A stretch of DNA of 47,924 nt from positions 1 through 47,924 of the forward strand of contig NZ_BCUU01000035.1 of the NCBI RefSeq assembly GCF_001591385.1. Direction: 5' to 3'. Of this stretch, positions 25,982-35,240 are shown in pieces. The stretch is from Variovorax soli NBRC 106424. GTDB lineage: Bacteria > Pseudomonadota > Gammaproteobacteria > Burkholderiales > Burkholderiaceae_C. The position numbers and the translations under genes are program-made. The stretch's first letter is position 1, and the number at the start of each line of letters is the position of its first letter. The notes below the pieces were generated by a model. It saw nothing but the letters and a program-made list of their open reading frames with translations. It was not told where the DNA came from and did no database searches.

Positions 25982-26800
25982 ATGAGCAACACCCCTGCCA
26001 CGGACGCCCTCGTCCTGTACGGCCAGACCTTCGAGAGCCGCCTGCTGCTGGGCACGGCGCGCTACCCCTCGCCCGACGTGATGGAAGCCGCGGTGCGCCG
26101 CGCCAGGCCCGCCATGCTCACCGCCTCGCTGCGCCGGCAGACCGCCAAGCCGGGCGGCGCGGGCGGCGACAACGGCTTCTGGGACATGCTGCGCGAGCTG
26201 AAGGTGCCGGTGCTGCCCAACACCGCCGGCTGCCACAACGCGCAGGAAGTCATCGCCACCGCCCACATGGCGCGCGAACTGTTTGACACGCCCTGGATCA
26301 AGCTGGAGCTGATCGGCGACGACTACACCCTGCAGCCCGACACGCTCAACCTGGTCGGCGTGGCAGAGACGCTGATCCGCGACGGCTTCCAGGTGCTGCC
26401 CTACTGCACCGAGGACCTGGTGCTGTGCCAGCGCCTGGTGGACGTGGGCTGCCAGGCGGTCATGCCGTGGGCAGCGCCCATCGGCACGGGCCAGGGCCCC
26501 GTCAACCCGTACGCGCTGCGCACGCTGCGCGAGCGGCTGAAGGTGCCGCTTTTGGTCGATGCCGGCCTGGGGCTGCCCTCGCATGCCTGCCAGGTCATGG
26601 AATGGGGCTACGACGGCGTGCTGCTCAACACCGCGGTGGCGCTCGCGCAGGATCCGGTGGCCATGGCCGGCGCCTTTGCCGATGCCGTGGCGGCAGGCCG
26701 CGCCGCCTATCGGGCCGGCGCCATGACGGCGCAGGAATCCGCCCAGCCCAGCACGCCCGTGCTCGGCACGCCCTTCTGGCACCACGCTCAGCAGCAATGA
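25982..26800 (+). CDS. thiG: Thiazole synthase ThiG
   Basis: This 272-residue TIM-barrel enzyme makes the thiazole phosphate from deoxyxylulose phosphate, the ThiS thiocarboxylate and dehydroglycine. The Schiff-base lysine is Lys107 in [35 protein letters not shown] and [11 protein letters not shown] are family motifs. A purine-rich GAGAGAAAGAGAC lies before the ATG. The stop overlaps the thiE start. Confidence 0.95.
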   Translation: MSNTPATDALVLYGQTFESRLLLGTARYPSPDVMEAAVRRARPAMLTASLRRQTAKPGGAGGDNGFWDMLRELKVPVLPNTAGCHNAQEVIATAHMARELFDTPWIKLELIGDDYTLQPDTLNLVGVAETLIRDGFQVLPYCTEDLVLCQRLVDVGCQAVMPWAAPIGTGQGPVNPYALRTLRERLKVPLLVDAGLGLPSHACQVMEWGYDGVLLNTAVALAQDPVAMAGAFADAVAAGRAAYRAGAMTAQESAQPSTPVLGTPFWHHAQQQ

Positions 26801-27726
26801 CCAACACGCCATCGACACAAGCCATGGCCCGGGCCATCGTGCAGGCCCACGCGCAGCGCTTCGGCGCCGCAGCGGATGCCGATGTGCAGCCATCCTTCGG
26901 CCGCGAAGATCCGGTGTACCGCGCCGCCAAGCTGGCGGCCCTGCAACTGGGCTTCATCGACATCGACGCCGACGTGCTCGGCCGGGCCTGGCAGGCCCAG
27001 ACGCAGCGCACCGGGCGCTTCGACGCCGCCGCGTGGCCGGTCGAGCCGCAGGACTTCGGCATGCGCAGCCTTCCGCTTGGCGAGCGGCCGGATGCGTTCG
27101 CCGCCTGCCCCAGGAACCTGGGCCTCTATGCCGTGCTGCCGGATGCGGCCTGGGTGGGCCGCTGCGCACGTGCCGGCGTGCCCACGGTGCAGCTGCGCTT
27201 CAAATCCACCGACCCGGTGGCCATCGAGCGCGAGGTGCGCGCCTCGGTCGACGCCGTGCGCGGCACCGGCTCGCTGCTGTTCATCAACGACCACTGGCGC
27301 ATGGGCATCGCCGCCGGTGCGTACGGCGTGCACCTGGGCCAGGAAGACCTGGATGCGCTGAGCGCCGGTGAACTGCGCGAGTTGCGCGGCTCCGGCGTGC
27401 GCCTGGGCGTCAGCACCCATGGCTATGCCGAGATGCTGCGCGCCGATGCGGTGAGCCCGAGCTACATCGCCATGGGTGCGGTGTTTCCGACCACGCTCAA
27501 GAAGATGGCCACCGCACCGCAGGGCGTGGCACGACTGGACGCCTATGCCCGCCTGACCCGCGGCTACCCGCAAGTGGCCATCGGCGGCATCGACGAAGCG
27601 CGGCTGGACCAGGTGCTGGCCACCGGCGTGGGCTCGGTGGCGGTGGTGCGCGCCATCATCACGGCGCAAGATCCCGAAGGCACGGCGGCGCGCTGGCAGG
27701 CCGCCATCGCCGGCAACAAGGCTTGA
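26797..27726 (+). CDS. thiE: Thiamine-phosphate synthase with N-terminal extension
   Basis: This 309-residue protein joins the pyrimidine and thiazole parts to form thiamine phosphate. The ThiE TIM-barrel starts near residue 107 ([14 protein letters not shown]). It carries [40 protein letters not shown] and [13 protein letters not shown]. About 105 residues precede it, while typical ThiE proteins are about 210 residues in total. The extension has no motif I recognise. The ATG overlaps the thiG stop, so the extension is likely really translated. Confidence 0.88.
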   Translation: MTNTPSTQAMARAIVQAHAQRFGAAADADVQPSFGREDPVYRAAKLAALQLGFIDIDADVLGRAWQAQTQRTGRFDAAAWPVEPQDFGMRSLPLGERPDAFAACPRNLGLYAVLPDAAWVGRCARAGVPTVQLRFKSTDPVAIEREVRASVDAVRGTGSLLFINDHWRMGIAAGAYGVHLGQEDLDALSAGELRELRGSGVRLGVSTHGYAEMLRADAVSPSYIAMGAVFPTTLKKMATAPQGVARLDAYARLTRGYPQVAIGGIDEARLDQVLATGVGSVAVVRAIITAQDPEGTAARWQAAIAGNKA

Positions 27727-27753
27727 GAAACAGCGAGAGGGAGCGCGGGCCGA

Positions 27754-27999
27754 TCAGGATGCCAGCGCGCTGCCCGGCGACATCGGAAAGCGCTCCAGCA
27801 TGCGGCGCCCCAGCGGCGTGATCTCCAGGGCCACCGCCGGCGGCTGGTCGTAGCCCGAGAGCGTCCGGATGGGCGGCGGAATCTGGGCCTTCACATGGCC
27901 GGCCATCTTCAGGATGCGAAGACCGTCCACGTCGTCGCCCACGGACAAGGCAACGGGCAGATCAACCAGCGACAGCTTGTGCAACAGGACCAGTGACAT
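27754..27999 (-). CDS. Small conserved-looking hypothetical protein, winged-helix-like
   Basis: This 81-residue protein starts MSLVLLHKLSLVDLPVALSV and ends in ITPLGRRMLERFP. The later part reads like a short winged-helix 'wing' (LRILKMAGHVKAQIP, then ITPLGRRML), a style seen in small regulators. No full DNA-binding domain can be shown. It lies between the thi operon and a binding-protein gene, convergent with thiE (27-bp gap). Confidence 0.55.
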   Translation of the reverse strand: MSLVLLHKLSLVDLPVALSVGDDVDGLRILKMAGHVKAQIPPPIRTLSGYDQPPAVALEITPLGRRMLERFPMSPGSALAS

Positions 28000-28026
28000 G
28001 GCCTGCGCACTATAAGCGGGCGGCGC

Positions 28027-29199
28027 TCAGCTCACCAAACGCCCGTTGCTTCCGATCACCGCCACGTCGACGAACTGGTTGCCTTCCCGATTGCTGCGGC
28101 CGAAGTTGATCTTGATGCCGCCCATGTCGAAGGCCTCGATGCTGGCCAGTGCGGCCATCAGCCCCGCGCGCGTGGGCGCCGGGCCCGCGCGGCGCAGACC
28201 TTCCACCAGCACGCAGGCGTCCATGTAGCCCTCCAGGCTGGGCAGCGAGAACTGCTTGCTGCCGCTGGCCTCCATGTCGGCCTGGTAGCGGCGCACCACC
28301 TCGAAGCGGGTGGACTGCGGCGACGGCACGATCAGCGCGAAGCCGATGCCGCGCGCATCGTCGCCCATGGGCGTGAGCGAGCTGGCCATGATCGACAGGC
28401 CATACACCGTGCTGTTGCCGCCGGCCTTGCGCATGGCCTTGATGAAGGCGGGGGCCGTTCCGGCCAGGCCGGTGATCACCACCTGCGGCGCCGCCTTGGC
28501 AATGGCCGCCGCTGCGGGCTCCACTTCCAGGCTGATGGTGCTGGGCGTGGTGGCCACCACCACCGGCTCCAGCTTGTGCCTGGCCAGCGAGGCCTTGCTG
28601 GCCGCCAGCACCGACTGGCCCAGCGGATCGTTGGAATGCACGATGCCGATCTTGTTGATGCCCAGCACGGCGGCCGTGGCGATCAGCTTGTCGATTTCCT
28701 GGTCGTAGTTCGCGCGCACCCAGAAGGTGTTGGGCGCGTTCTTCTTGCGCAGCGCCACCGTGCCGGTGTTGGGACCCACCACCGCCAGGCCCGGCACCGC
28801 GTCCATGATCTCCGCCGTCTGCCGCGTGCCCAGCGGGTGCAGCATGGCGAGCACGGAGGCGTCGGCATTGAAGGCCAGCGCGTTGGACTTGGCGACATCG
28901 GGCTTGAACTGGTCGTCGGCCATCACCAGCTCGATCCTGCTGCCGTGGATGCCGCCAGCCTTGTTGATCGCGTTGATGCAGGCACTGGAGCCGGCGAACA
29001 GGCCGCTGCCGTTGGCCTTTTCGACGCCGCTGTTGTCGAAGCTGGCGCCAATGCGGATCGCCTTGGCCTGCGCAAGAACCGGCATGCCCAGCACGGCGGC
29101 GGCCGTGGCGCCGGCGGCGCGCGTGAGTATCTGGCGGCGGGTGCTGCCTGGGGCAGCCCGCAGGCTGGACGTGACGCTCGCTTCTTCCGACGTGTTCAT
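28027..29199 (-). CDS. Tat-exported ABC binding protein, branched-chain amino acid type
   Basis: This 390-residue periplasmic binding protein has a twin-arginine signal (STRRQILTRAAGATAAAVLG, about residues 22-41). A Peripla_BP_6 domain follows, with IRIGASFDNSGVEKANG, INAINKAGGIHGSRIELVMADDQ, LHPLGTRQTAEIMD, GINKIGIVHSNDPLGQSV and LEGYMDACVLVEGL. The ligand is unknown; relatives bind amino acids, amides or aromatic acids. No permease or ATPase gene lies beside it, so it is an orphan that shares a transporter elsewhere or acts as a sensor. The 28th codon (ATG at 29199) is the natural start. Confidence 0.8.
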   Translation of the reverse strand: MNTSEEASVTSSLRAAPGSTRRQILTRAAGATAAAVLGMPVLAQAKAIRIGASFDNSGVEKANGSGLFAGSSACINAINKAGGIHGSRIELVMADDQFKPDVAKSNALAFNADASVLAMLHPLGTRQTAEIMDAVPGLAVVGPNTGTVALRKKNAPNTFWVRANYDQEIDKLIATAAVLGINKIGIVHSNDPLGQSVLAASKASLARHKLEPVVVATTPSTISLEVEPAAAAIAKAAPQVVITGLAGTAPAFIKAMRKAGGNSTVYGLSIMASSLTPMGDDARGIGFALIVPSPQSTRFEVVRRYQADMEASGSKQFSLPSLEGYMDACVLVEGLRRAGPAPTRAGLMAALASIEAFDMGGIKINFGRSNREGNQFVDVAVIGSNGRLVS

Positions 29200-29369
29200 G
29201 CTGCAACCTTGATCAAAATTGCGACGGAATGTAACGCAAGATGCCGATCCGAAGGTGAGGTTCTCGCTCCAGCCGAGCAAGAAATAGAACCAACCAACTA
29301 CAAGCCGATGGGAATTCTCGACGCAGCGTTAACTTCTGCCCGAACGCCTGCGCTGCCTGAAAGGCGGGT

Positions 29370-29395
29370 GGAATAAGGAGCACGAGACCCGCGTC
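29370..29395 (+). promoter_or_regulatory. ECF sigma promoter before sorA
   Basis: GGAATA at 29370-29375 and CGTC at 29392-29395 are separated by 16 bases. This is the same pattern found before the sigma factor gene in this window (32917-32942, minus) and before the lipoprotein gene (39558-39583). The predicted start is about 33 bases before the sorA ATG. The rest of the 235-bp gap (29200-29434) holds no gene I can support. Confidence 0.75.
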
Positions 29396-29434
29396 TACTT
29401 CGTGGCACTTCTCAACAACATCAAGGGAGTCCCG

Positions 29435-30727
29435 ATGAATCGAAGCAAGCGCCCATTGCTCGGCCAGAACCAGAAGATTCGCAGCGGCGAAAGCCTGCCA
29501 GCGCATGGCACCCCATCCAGAAGGCGATTCGTGCAGGACGCGGCCGCGCTGGCCCTGGCCGCCTCACCGGTCGCGGCGCTGGCCGCGAAGTCCTCCAGCG
29601 AAGAAGTCACCTTCGCAGACGGCCCGCGGCCGCTGGTGAAGTACCCGGGCAAGCGGCCCATGATCCGCGTGCATACCCGCCCGCCGCACCTGGAAACACC
29701 CTTCGGCGTCTTCAACGAAGGGCCGATCACGCCCAACGACGCCTTCTTCGTGCGCTACCACCTCGCCGACTTTCCGCGCGCCATCGACCCGGCCACGTAC
29801 CGGCTGGCCGTCAAGGGCCATGTCAAGCAGCCGCTGGAACTGTCGCTTGCCGAGCTCAAGTCGATGGCCGAACCGGTGGAAGTGGTGGCGGTCAACCAGT
29901 GCTCCGGCAACAGCCGCGGCTTTTCGTCGCCGCGCGTGTTCGGCGCCCAGCTCGCCAATGGCGCCATGGGCAATGCGCGCTGGGTGGGTGTTCCGCTGCG
30001 CAAGGTGCTGGAAAAGGCCGGCGTGTCCGCCGGGGCGAAGCAGGTCACTTTCAACGGGCTGGACGCGCCGGTGCTGCCGGCCACGCCCGACTTCCGCAAG
30101 TCGCTTGAAATTAATCATGCGCTGCAGGACGAGCCGATGCTCGCCTGGGGCATGAACGGGCAGGACCTGCCCTTTCTCAACGGCTATCCGCTGCGGCTGG
30201 TGGTACCGGGCTACTTCGGCACCTACTGGGTCAAGCACCTGTCGGAGATCGAAGTGCTCGACCATGCCTTCGATGGACATGACGCCTTCTACATGACCAA
30301 GGGCTACCGCGTGCCCGACAACGACTGCCAGTGCGTCGAACCCGGCACGGCGCCGGCCAGCACCCGCCCGATCACCACCCTGGCGGTGCGCAGCTTCATC
30401 ACGAGCGTGCACAACGGCAGCGTGCTGCCGGTGGGCAAGACCGTGGAGCTCAAGGGCATTGCCTTCGACGGCGGCTCGGGCGTGAAGCAGGTGGAGGTGT
30501 CGCAGGACGGCGGCCAGAGCTGGAAGGCCGCGACGCTGGGGCGGGACCTCGGCCGCTTCTCCTTCAGGGAATGGCGCGCGCCGGTGTCCTTCCCGAAGAA
30601 GGGACCGGCACTGCTGATGGTGCGCGCCACCAGCAACAAGGGCGAGGTCCAGCCTGCCACCGCCAGCTGGAATCCTGCCGGCTACCGGCGCAACGTGGTC
30701 GAGTCGACGTCCGTCGTCGTCGCCTGA
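29435..30727 (+). CDS. sorA: Molybdenum sulfite dehydrogenase catalytic subunit SorA
   Basis: This 430-residue periplasmic enzyme oxidises sulfite to sulfate. A twin-arginine signal is seen (SRRRFVQDAAALALA, residues 28-42), followed by the sulfite-oxidase molybdopterin domain with the Mo-binding Cys156 in NQCSGNSRG. The segment EINHALQDEPMLAWGMNGQDL and the C-terminal dimer domain follow (about 320-415, VKQVEVSQDGGQSWKAATLG). AAGGGAG precedes the ATG. sorB follows directly and is the electron acceptor. Placed under an ECF promoter, it probably protects against sulfite. Confidence 0.9.
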   Translation: MNRSKRPLLGQNQKIRSGESLPAHGTPSRRRFVQDAAALALAASPVAALAAKSSSEEVTFADGPRPLVKYPGKRPMIRVHTRPPHLETPFGVFNEGPITPNDAFFVRYHLADFPRAIDPATYRLAVKGHVKQPLELSLAELKSMAEPVEVVAVNQCSGNSRGFSSPRVFGAQLANGAMGNARWVGVPLRKVLEKAGVSAGAKQVTFNGLDAPVLPATPDFRKSLEINHALQDEPMLAWGMNGQDLPFLNGYPLRLVVPGYFGTYWVKHLSEIEVLDHAFDGHDAFYMTKGYRVPDNDCQCVEPGTAPASTRPITTLAVRSFITSVHNGSVLPVGKTVELKGIAFDGGSGVKQVEVSQDGGQSWKAATLGRDLGRFSFREWRAPVSFPKKGPALLMVRATSNKGEVQPATASWNPAGYRRNVVESTSVVVA

Positions 30728-30744
30728 GGATGGAGGGCCGATCC

Positions 30745-31410
30745 ATGAAACCTCTGAACCTCCTCTCGCACTGCACCGCCCTGCTCCTGGGCACCCTGGT
30801 GGGCACCAGCGCCATGGCGGCATCGCCCGGCATCGTGCTGCCCGAAGACACGATGAAGCTGCGCCGCTCCGACCTGGCCGGCTACGCCGTGGCCACGCAG
30901 AAATGCGTCATCTGCCATTCCGTCGACTACGTGAGCTATCAGCCGCCGGGCCTCAGCCAGGCGCAATGGACGGCCGAAGTCCAGAAGATGCAGCGCACCT
31001 ATGGCGCGCCCCTGAACGACATCGAGGTCAGGCAGATCGGCGCCTACCTGGCCGTGGCGTACGGCTCGGCCAAGGCCACGGATGCCGCGATCGTGGCCGC
31101 CTCGGCCCCCGCCCAGGCAGAAGCCGCGGCATCGTCCGCGCCGGCGCAGCAAGGTCCCAAGGTGGATGTGAAGGCACTGCTGGCCAACAATGCCTGCCTG
31201 AGCTGCCACGGCCTGCAGCAGCAGATCGTCGGCCCGGGCTTCAACGACGTCGCCAAAAAGTACAAGGCAGAGGCCAAGGGCCAGGCCATGCTGGAGCACA
31301 GCATTCGCACCGGCAGCTCCGGCAAATGGGGCAGCGGCGTGATGCCGCCGTTCGCGACGCTCAAGCCTGAAGAGATCAAGGCGCTCTCGACCTTCGTTCT
31401 GGAACAGTAG
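30745..31410 (+). CDS. sorB: Sulfite dehydrogenase cytochrome subunit SorB, two heme-c sites
   Basis: This 221-residue exported cytochrome accepts electrons from SorA. It has a signal peptide (1-26, cleavage near SAMAA). There are two heme-c motifs: CVICH (54-58) in the first half and CLSCH (151-155) in a second class I cytochrome domain that also has GVMPPFATL for a Met ligand. An Ala/Pro-rich linker (about 115-140) joins them. Well-known SorB has one heme, so this is a diheme form. GGAGGG stands seven bases before the ATG at 30745. A strong terminator follows. Confidence 0.85.
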   Translation: MKPLNLLSHCTALLLGTLVGTSAMAASPGIVLPEDTMKLRRSDLAGYAVATQKCVICHSVDYVSYQPPGLSQAQWTAEVQKMQRTYGAPLNDIEVRQIGAYLAVAYGSAKATDAAIVAASAPAQAEAAASSAPAQQGPKVDVKALLANNACLSCHGLQQQIVGPGFNDVAKKYKAEAKGQAMLEHSIRTGSSGKWGSGVMPPFATLKPEEIKALSTFVLEQ

Positions 31411-31421
31411 TCTCCATCAGC

Positions 31422-31464
31422 AAAAGGCGCCGCGCAGACCATCAGATCTGCGCGGCGCCTTTTT
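31422..31464. terminator. Bidirectional intrinsic terminator
   Basis: A perfect stem of about 17 bp, AAAAGGCGCCGCGCAGA with its complement, surrounds a short loop and is followed by a T run on the plus strand. The complement gives a T run on the other strand too. It lies between the convergent sorB and anti-sigma genes and should end both transcripts. Confidence 0.9.
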
Positions 31465-31482
31465 CCTTCCTGTCTTTCCGGT

Positions 31483-32325
31483 TCAGCGCTTCTGGTTCAG
31501 CTGGCTGTAGACCGCCTCGGCCGCGCGAAGCATCTCCTGCCGGCCGGCGCTGGAGGAGATCGCGTAACCCATGTCCTTGTCGACCCAGTAGAAGACGTTC
31601 ACCGGCCCGTCCTGCCCGAACTTGAAGGCGGTTTCCCGGCCGGCGTCTTCGCGCGTGACGTACAGGGTCAGGCGCTGGCCCTTCGAGTCGTCGAACATGA
31701 ACTGCGCGACGGGCTCCTTGTCGCCCGGCAGCAGGCGGCCGCCGATCAGCGTGTAGCCCAGCGGCCGCAGATCGGGCGCCCGCACCTGGGCGCCCATGCG
31801 CTTGGTCAGCCAGGTGACAAGGCCTTTTTCATCATCCGCGCCGACTTCGACAGGCCGGCGCACCTCCGGGCTGTAGACCGCATGCGCCACGGCGGCGCGG
31901 TGCGCGAACCCGGTCAGCGGCTGGGCACTTGCAGCGGACGGCATCGACGGCGCACGTGCCATGTGCAGCGCCCGCTCGTCGGCCACGCCGCGAAGCCACC
32001 AGGCCGAGCCCGCGCTGACGAATGCGATGCTCACGCCGGCCGCGATGGCGCGCCAGGGCCATGCCACGCGTGTCCTGCTCATGGGCAGCCGAAGCGGCAG
32101 GGGCTCGTCCAGCACGGGGTCGAGCAATCCCTTGAGCGCGATGTTCTGCGCCCGCCAGTCATTGACGCGCTGCAGTTCATGGGGATGCCGTGCCAGGTAG
32201 GCCTCGATCTCTGCGCGGCGCACCGGCGGCAGCAAGCCGTCGGCAAAGGCATGCAGGTCGGCCTCCGTCACCGGCGGGGTGCCGTCGCTGCTTCCCGGTA
32301 CGGGTTTGATGTGCGAGAAATCCAT
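31483..32325 (-). CDS. Anti-sigma factor, transmembrane
   Basis: This 280-residue membrane protein follows the ECF sigma gene by one base. The cytoplasmic N-terminus has the anti-sigma style TEADLHAFADGLLPPVRRAEI and YLARHPHELQRVNDWRAQN. One membrane helix follows near 105-130 (WRAIAAGVSIAFVSAGSAWWL), then a periplasmic domain of about 150 residues. There are no cysteines, so this is not a zinc (HxxxCxxC) anti-sigma. The periplasmic domain may sense sulfite or another stress, but that is inference. The start MDFSHIKP at 32325 is preferred to upstream codons. Confidence 0.8.
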   Translation of the reverse strand: MDFSHIKPVPGSSDGTPPVTEADLHAFADGLLPPVRRAEIEAYLARHPHELQRVNDWRAQNIALKGLLDPVLDEPLPLRLPMSRTRVAWPWRAIAAGVSIAFVSAGSAWWLRGVADERALHMARAPSMPSAASAQPLTGFAHRAAVAHAVYSPEVRRPVEVGADDEKGLVTWLTKRMGAQVRAPDLRPLGYTLIGGRLLPGDKEPVAQFMFDDSKGQRLTLYVTREDAGRETAFKFGQDGPVNVFYWVDKDMGYAISSSAGRQEMLRAAEAVYSQLNQKR

Positions 32326-32326
32326 G

Positions 32327-32854
32327 TCACTTGATCCGATGCAGCGCCGACGCGCCCTGCTGCTCGGCAGGCGCCCTGTTCTGCAGCTCCCGGCGCAGGC
32401 GCTCGCGTGCCCGCGCAAGCCTGGACATCACGGTGCCGATGGGCACGCCGATGACGCTGGCGGCCTCCTGGTAGCTCATTTCCTCGACGGCCACCAGCAG
32501 CAGCACTTCGCGCTGCTCGGGGGCCAGGCGCTGCAAGGCCCGGTCCAGGTCGCGCACCTCGAGCCGGTCCGACTGCTCGGCGCGCTGCACCGCGTCGGGC
32601 AGTTCGTCGCCCGCACTGTCTTCGGGACGGCTGCGCGTCGCCCGGACGATGTCGATGAAACGATTGTGCAAGATGCCGAACAACCATGGCCGGATGTCAT
32701 CTCGCCGCTGCCACTGCGGCAGCCGGCCCCATGCGCGCTCCAGCGTGTCCTGCACCAGGTCGTCGGCGCGCTGCGCGTCGGAGACCAGCCCGCGCGCGTA
32801 GCGCCGCAGGCTGGGGATGCAGGCAACGATGGCTGTTTCGTCCTGGCTGCGCAT
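32327..32854 (-). CDS. ECF-type RNA polymerase sigma factor
   Basis: This 175-residue sigma factor has region 2 (about 10-75, with DDLVQDTLERAW and RPWLFGILHNRFIDIVR) and region 4 (about 105-160, with LAPEQREVLLLVAVEEMSYQEAASVIGVPIGTVMSRL split across two helices). A promoter of the form GGAATA-16-CGTC stands about 60 bases upstream, the same as before sorA and the lipoprotein gene. It is therefore probably autoregulated and held by the anti-sigma encoded next. In Sinorhizobium, ECF factors RpoE1/RpoE4 respond to sulfite, which fits the sorAB neighbour. Confidence 0.9.
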   Translation of the reverse strand: MRSQDETAIVACIPSLRRYARGLVSDAQRADDLVQDTLERAWGRLPQWQRRDDIRPWLFGILHNRFIDIVRATRSRPEDSAGDELPDAVQRAEQSDRLEVRDLDRALQRLAPEQREVLLLVAVEEMSYQEAASVIGVPIGTVMSRLARARERLRRELQNRAPAEQQGASALHRIK

Positions 32855-32916
32855 GGGGAGGTTATCTGCGGCTACCCGCGGAAACGATCAGGGCCTGAGT
32901 TGAACACACCGGCATG

Positions 32917-32942
32917 GACGCATCATCCCCGCCCCGTATTCC
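32917..32942 (-). promoter_or_regulatory. ECF promoter of the sigma factor gene
   Basis: Read on the minus strand, GGAATA (32942-32937) and CGTC (32920-32917) are separated by 16 bases. The bases after the -10, CGTCCATGC, are identical at the lipoprotein promoter. The predicted transcript start is about 55 bases before the sigma ATG. Confidence 0.75.
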
Positions 32943-33004
32943 CGGCCGCGAAGAACTCGGTGGCCTTTTTCGTGATCGAGGCCTTCCTGCCCCGCAGCCT
33001 CGGC

Positions 33005-33562
33005 TCACGCCTCGAGCGGCAGCCTGGCCAGCACCTCGTGGCGCCCGCGGCCCAGCAGGCTGCGCACCAGAAGCAGTTCATCGACCTGCCAGGTCAGCGC
33101 GTCGACGGATTGCGCGGCCACCGGCCGGTCGTCGTAGAGCAGCGTCAGGTGCGGGGTGAAGTGCGGCTCGGGCCGGCCCGCCAAGCCCGCGGCCACCAGC
33201 GAGGCCAGCAGCGCCTGCTGCAACGCGGCCACACCTTGAACGCCGTCCCGGCCGAGCAGCACCAGCGGCATGTTGCGCCGCTTGCGCGTGAAGCTCGCCA
33301 CCGTATCGAAGCCGATGCGAAAAGGCGAAGCGCTCTGGGCGACGGGACGCGCGGCATCGAGCGCGCGGGCCAGCACGTCCTGCGGAATGCCGCCTGCGAA
33401 ATCGCCGATCAGGTGCAGCGTGACATGAAAGCGCTCCGGGCCCAGCGACTTGCCGCGCAGGCCGTGATGGCGGCGAAGTTCCTGCGCCAGCACCTCGATG
33501 CGCTGCGCCGTCGCGGCGTCGGGCCGCACGGCGAAGAAGAGACGTTCAGCCGCGAACGCCAT
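33005..33562 (-). CDS. thpR: RNA 2',3'-cyclic phosphodiesterase (2'-5' RNA ligase family)
   Basis: This 185-residue 2H phosphoesterase has both HxT motifs, HVTLHLIGD and HLTLLYDD. The start RLFFAVRPDAATAQRI is the family norm. It opens 2',3'-cyclic RNA ends and has weak ligase activity in vitro. It lies 22 bases after guaA on the same strand and may be read with the gua operon. Confidence 0.87.
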   Translation of the reverse strand: MAFAAERLFFAVRPDAATAQRIEVLAQELRRHHGLRGKSLGPERFHVTLHLIGDFAGGIPQDVLARALDAARPVAQSASPFRIGFDTVASFTRKRRNMPLVLLGRDGVQGVAALQQALLASLVAAGLAGRPEPHFTPHLTLLYDDRPVAAQSVDALTWQVDELLLVRSLLGRGRHEVLARLPLEA

Positions 33563-33584
33563 GTGCCGTTCGCTCTGGCTGAAC

Positions 33585-35231
33585 TTATTCCCACTCGATG
33601 GTCGCCGGCGGCTTGCTCGACACGTCGTAGGTCACGCGGTTGATGCCGCGCACCTCGTTGATGATCCGCCCCGACACCTTCTTGAGCAGCGCATAAGGCA
33701 GTTCGGCCCAGTCGGCCGTCATGAAGTCGCTGGTCTGCACCGCGCGCAGGGCCACCACGTAGTCGTAGGTGCGGCCGTCGCCCATCACGCCCACGCTCTT
33801 GACCGGCAGGAACACGGTGAAGGCCTGGCTGGTGAGGTCGTACCAGGTCTTGCCCGTGGCTTCGTCGCGGAAGTTGCGCAGTTCCTCGATGAAGATCGCG
33901 TCGGCGCGGCGCAGCAGGTCGGCGTATTCCTTCTTCACCTCGCCCAGGATGCGAACGCCCAGGCCCGGGCCCGGGAAGGGGTGGCGATACACCATCTCCG
34001 GCGGCAGGCCCAGGGCCACCCCAAGCTCGCGCACCTCGTCCTTGAACAGGTCGCGCAGCGGCTCCAGGAGCTTCAGGCCCAGCTGCTCGGGCAGGCCGCC
34101 CACGTTGTGGTGGCTCTTGATGGTGACGGCCTTCTTGCTCTTGGCGCCGCCCGATTCGATCACGTCGGGGTAGATGGTGCCCTGGGCCAGGAAGGTGGCG
34201 CCCTTGACGGCCGGTCGGCCGTCAATTCCTTGACTGCCGGCGCCGCCCGCCTTGAGCTTGGCCGCTTCCTGCTTGAACACGGTGACGAACTCGGCGCCGA
34301 TGATCTTGCGCTTGGCCTCGGGGTCGCTCACGCCGGCCAGCTTGCCCAGGAACAGCTCGCTGGCATCCACGCGGATCACCTTGGCGTGCAGCTTGCCCTC
34401 GAACATGTCCATGACCATGTCGCCCTCGTTCAGCCGCAGCAGGCCGTGGTCGACGAACACGCAGGTGAGCTGGTCGCCGATGGCGCGGTGGATCAGCGCC
34501 GCGGCCACGCTGGAATCGACGCCGCCCGACAGGCCCAGGATGACTTCCTCGTCGCCCACCTGCTCGCGGATCTTCTCCACCGCCTCGGCAATGTGGTCGC
34601 ACATGACCCAGTCGGGCTTGGCGCCGCAGATGCCCAGCACGAAGCGCTCGAGCAGCGCCTTGCCCTGCACGGTGTGCGTGACTTCGGGATGGAACTGCAC
34701 GCCATAGAAGTGGCGCTCGTCGTCGGCCATGCCGGCGATCGGGCACGAAGGCGTGGAGGCCATCAGCCGGAAGCCGGGCGGCAGCTCGGTCACCTTGTCG
34801 CCGTGGCTCATCCACACGTTGAGCATGCCGTGGCCCTCGGGCGTGGTGAAGTCGGCAATGTCCTTCAAGAGCGCCGTGTGGCCGTGCGCGCGCACCGCGG
34901 CAAAGCCGAACTCGCGCTTGTGGCCGCCTTCCACCTTGCCGCCCAGCTGGTGCGCCATGGTCTGCATGCCGTAGCAGATGCCCAGCACCGGCACGCCCAG
35001 CTCGAACACCGCGGCGGGCGCCTTGTCGGTGGACTCCTCGTATACGCTGGCATGGCTGCCCGACAGGATCACGCCCTTGAGCGTGCCGTCCTTCGCATAT
35101 TCGCGGATCCACTCGTCGCTCACATCGCAGGGATGCACTTCGGAGAACACGTGCGCCTCGCGCACGCGCCGGGCAATCAATTGGGTGACCTGGGAACCGA
35201 AGTCGAGGATGAGAATTTTCTGGTGCTGCAT
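33585..35231 (-). CDS. guaA: GMP synthase (glutamine-hydrolysing)
   Basis: This 548-residue enzyme converts XMP to GMP. The glutaminase domain has [33 protein letters not shown] with the nucleophile Cys, and FHPEVTH. The ATP-PPase domain has [19 protein letters not shown], and the C-terminal dimerisation domain ends PPATIEWE. It is longer than the E. coli enzyme (525) through an insert near [15 protein letters not shown], common in this bacterial group. It follows the membrane STING-like gene by nine bases on the same strand, and guaB is first in the set. Confidence 0.95.
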   Translation of the reverse strand: MQHQKILILDFGSQVTQLIARRVREAHVFSEVHPCDVSDEWIREYAKDGTLKGVILSGSHASVYEESTDKAPAAVFELGVPVLGICYGMQTMAHQLGGKVEGGHKREFGFAAVRAHGHTALLKDIADFTTPEGHGMLNVWMSHGDKVTELPPGFRLMASTPSCPIAGMADDERHFYGVQFHPEVTHTVQGKALLERFVLGICGAKPDWVMCDHIAEAVEKIREQVGDEEVILGLSGGVDSSVAAALIHRAIGDQLTCVFVDHGLLRLNEGDMVMDMFEGKLHAKVIRVDASELFLGKLAGVSDPEAKRKIIGAEFVTVFKQEAAKLKAGGAGSQGIDGRPAVKGATFLAQGTIYPDVIESGGAKSKKAVTIKSHHNVGGLPEQLGLKLLEPLRDLFKDEVRELGVALGLPPEMVYRHPFPGPGLGVRILGEVKKEYADLLRRADAIFIEELRNFRDEATGKTWYDLTSQAFTVFLPVKSVGVMGDGRTYDYVVALRAVQTSDFMTADWAELPYALLKKVSGRIINEVRGINRVTYDVSSKPPATIEWE

Positions 35232-35240
35232 GGCGTCAAC

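Noticed and set aside
29226..29250. GGAATGTAAC upstream of sorA as the ECF -35
   Set aside because: No CGTC follows at 16 bases. The site at 29370-29395 fits fully and is closer to the gene.
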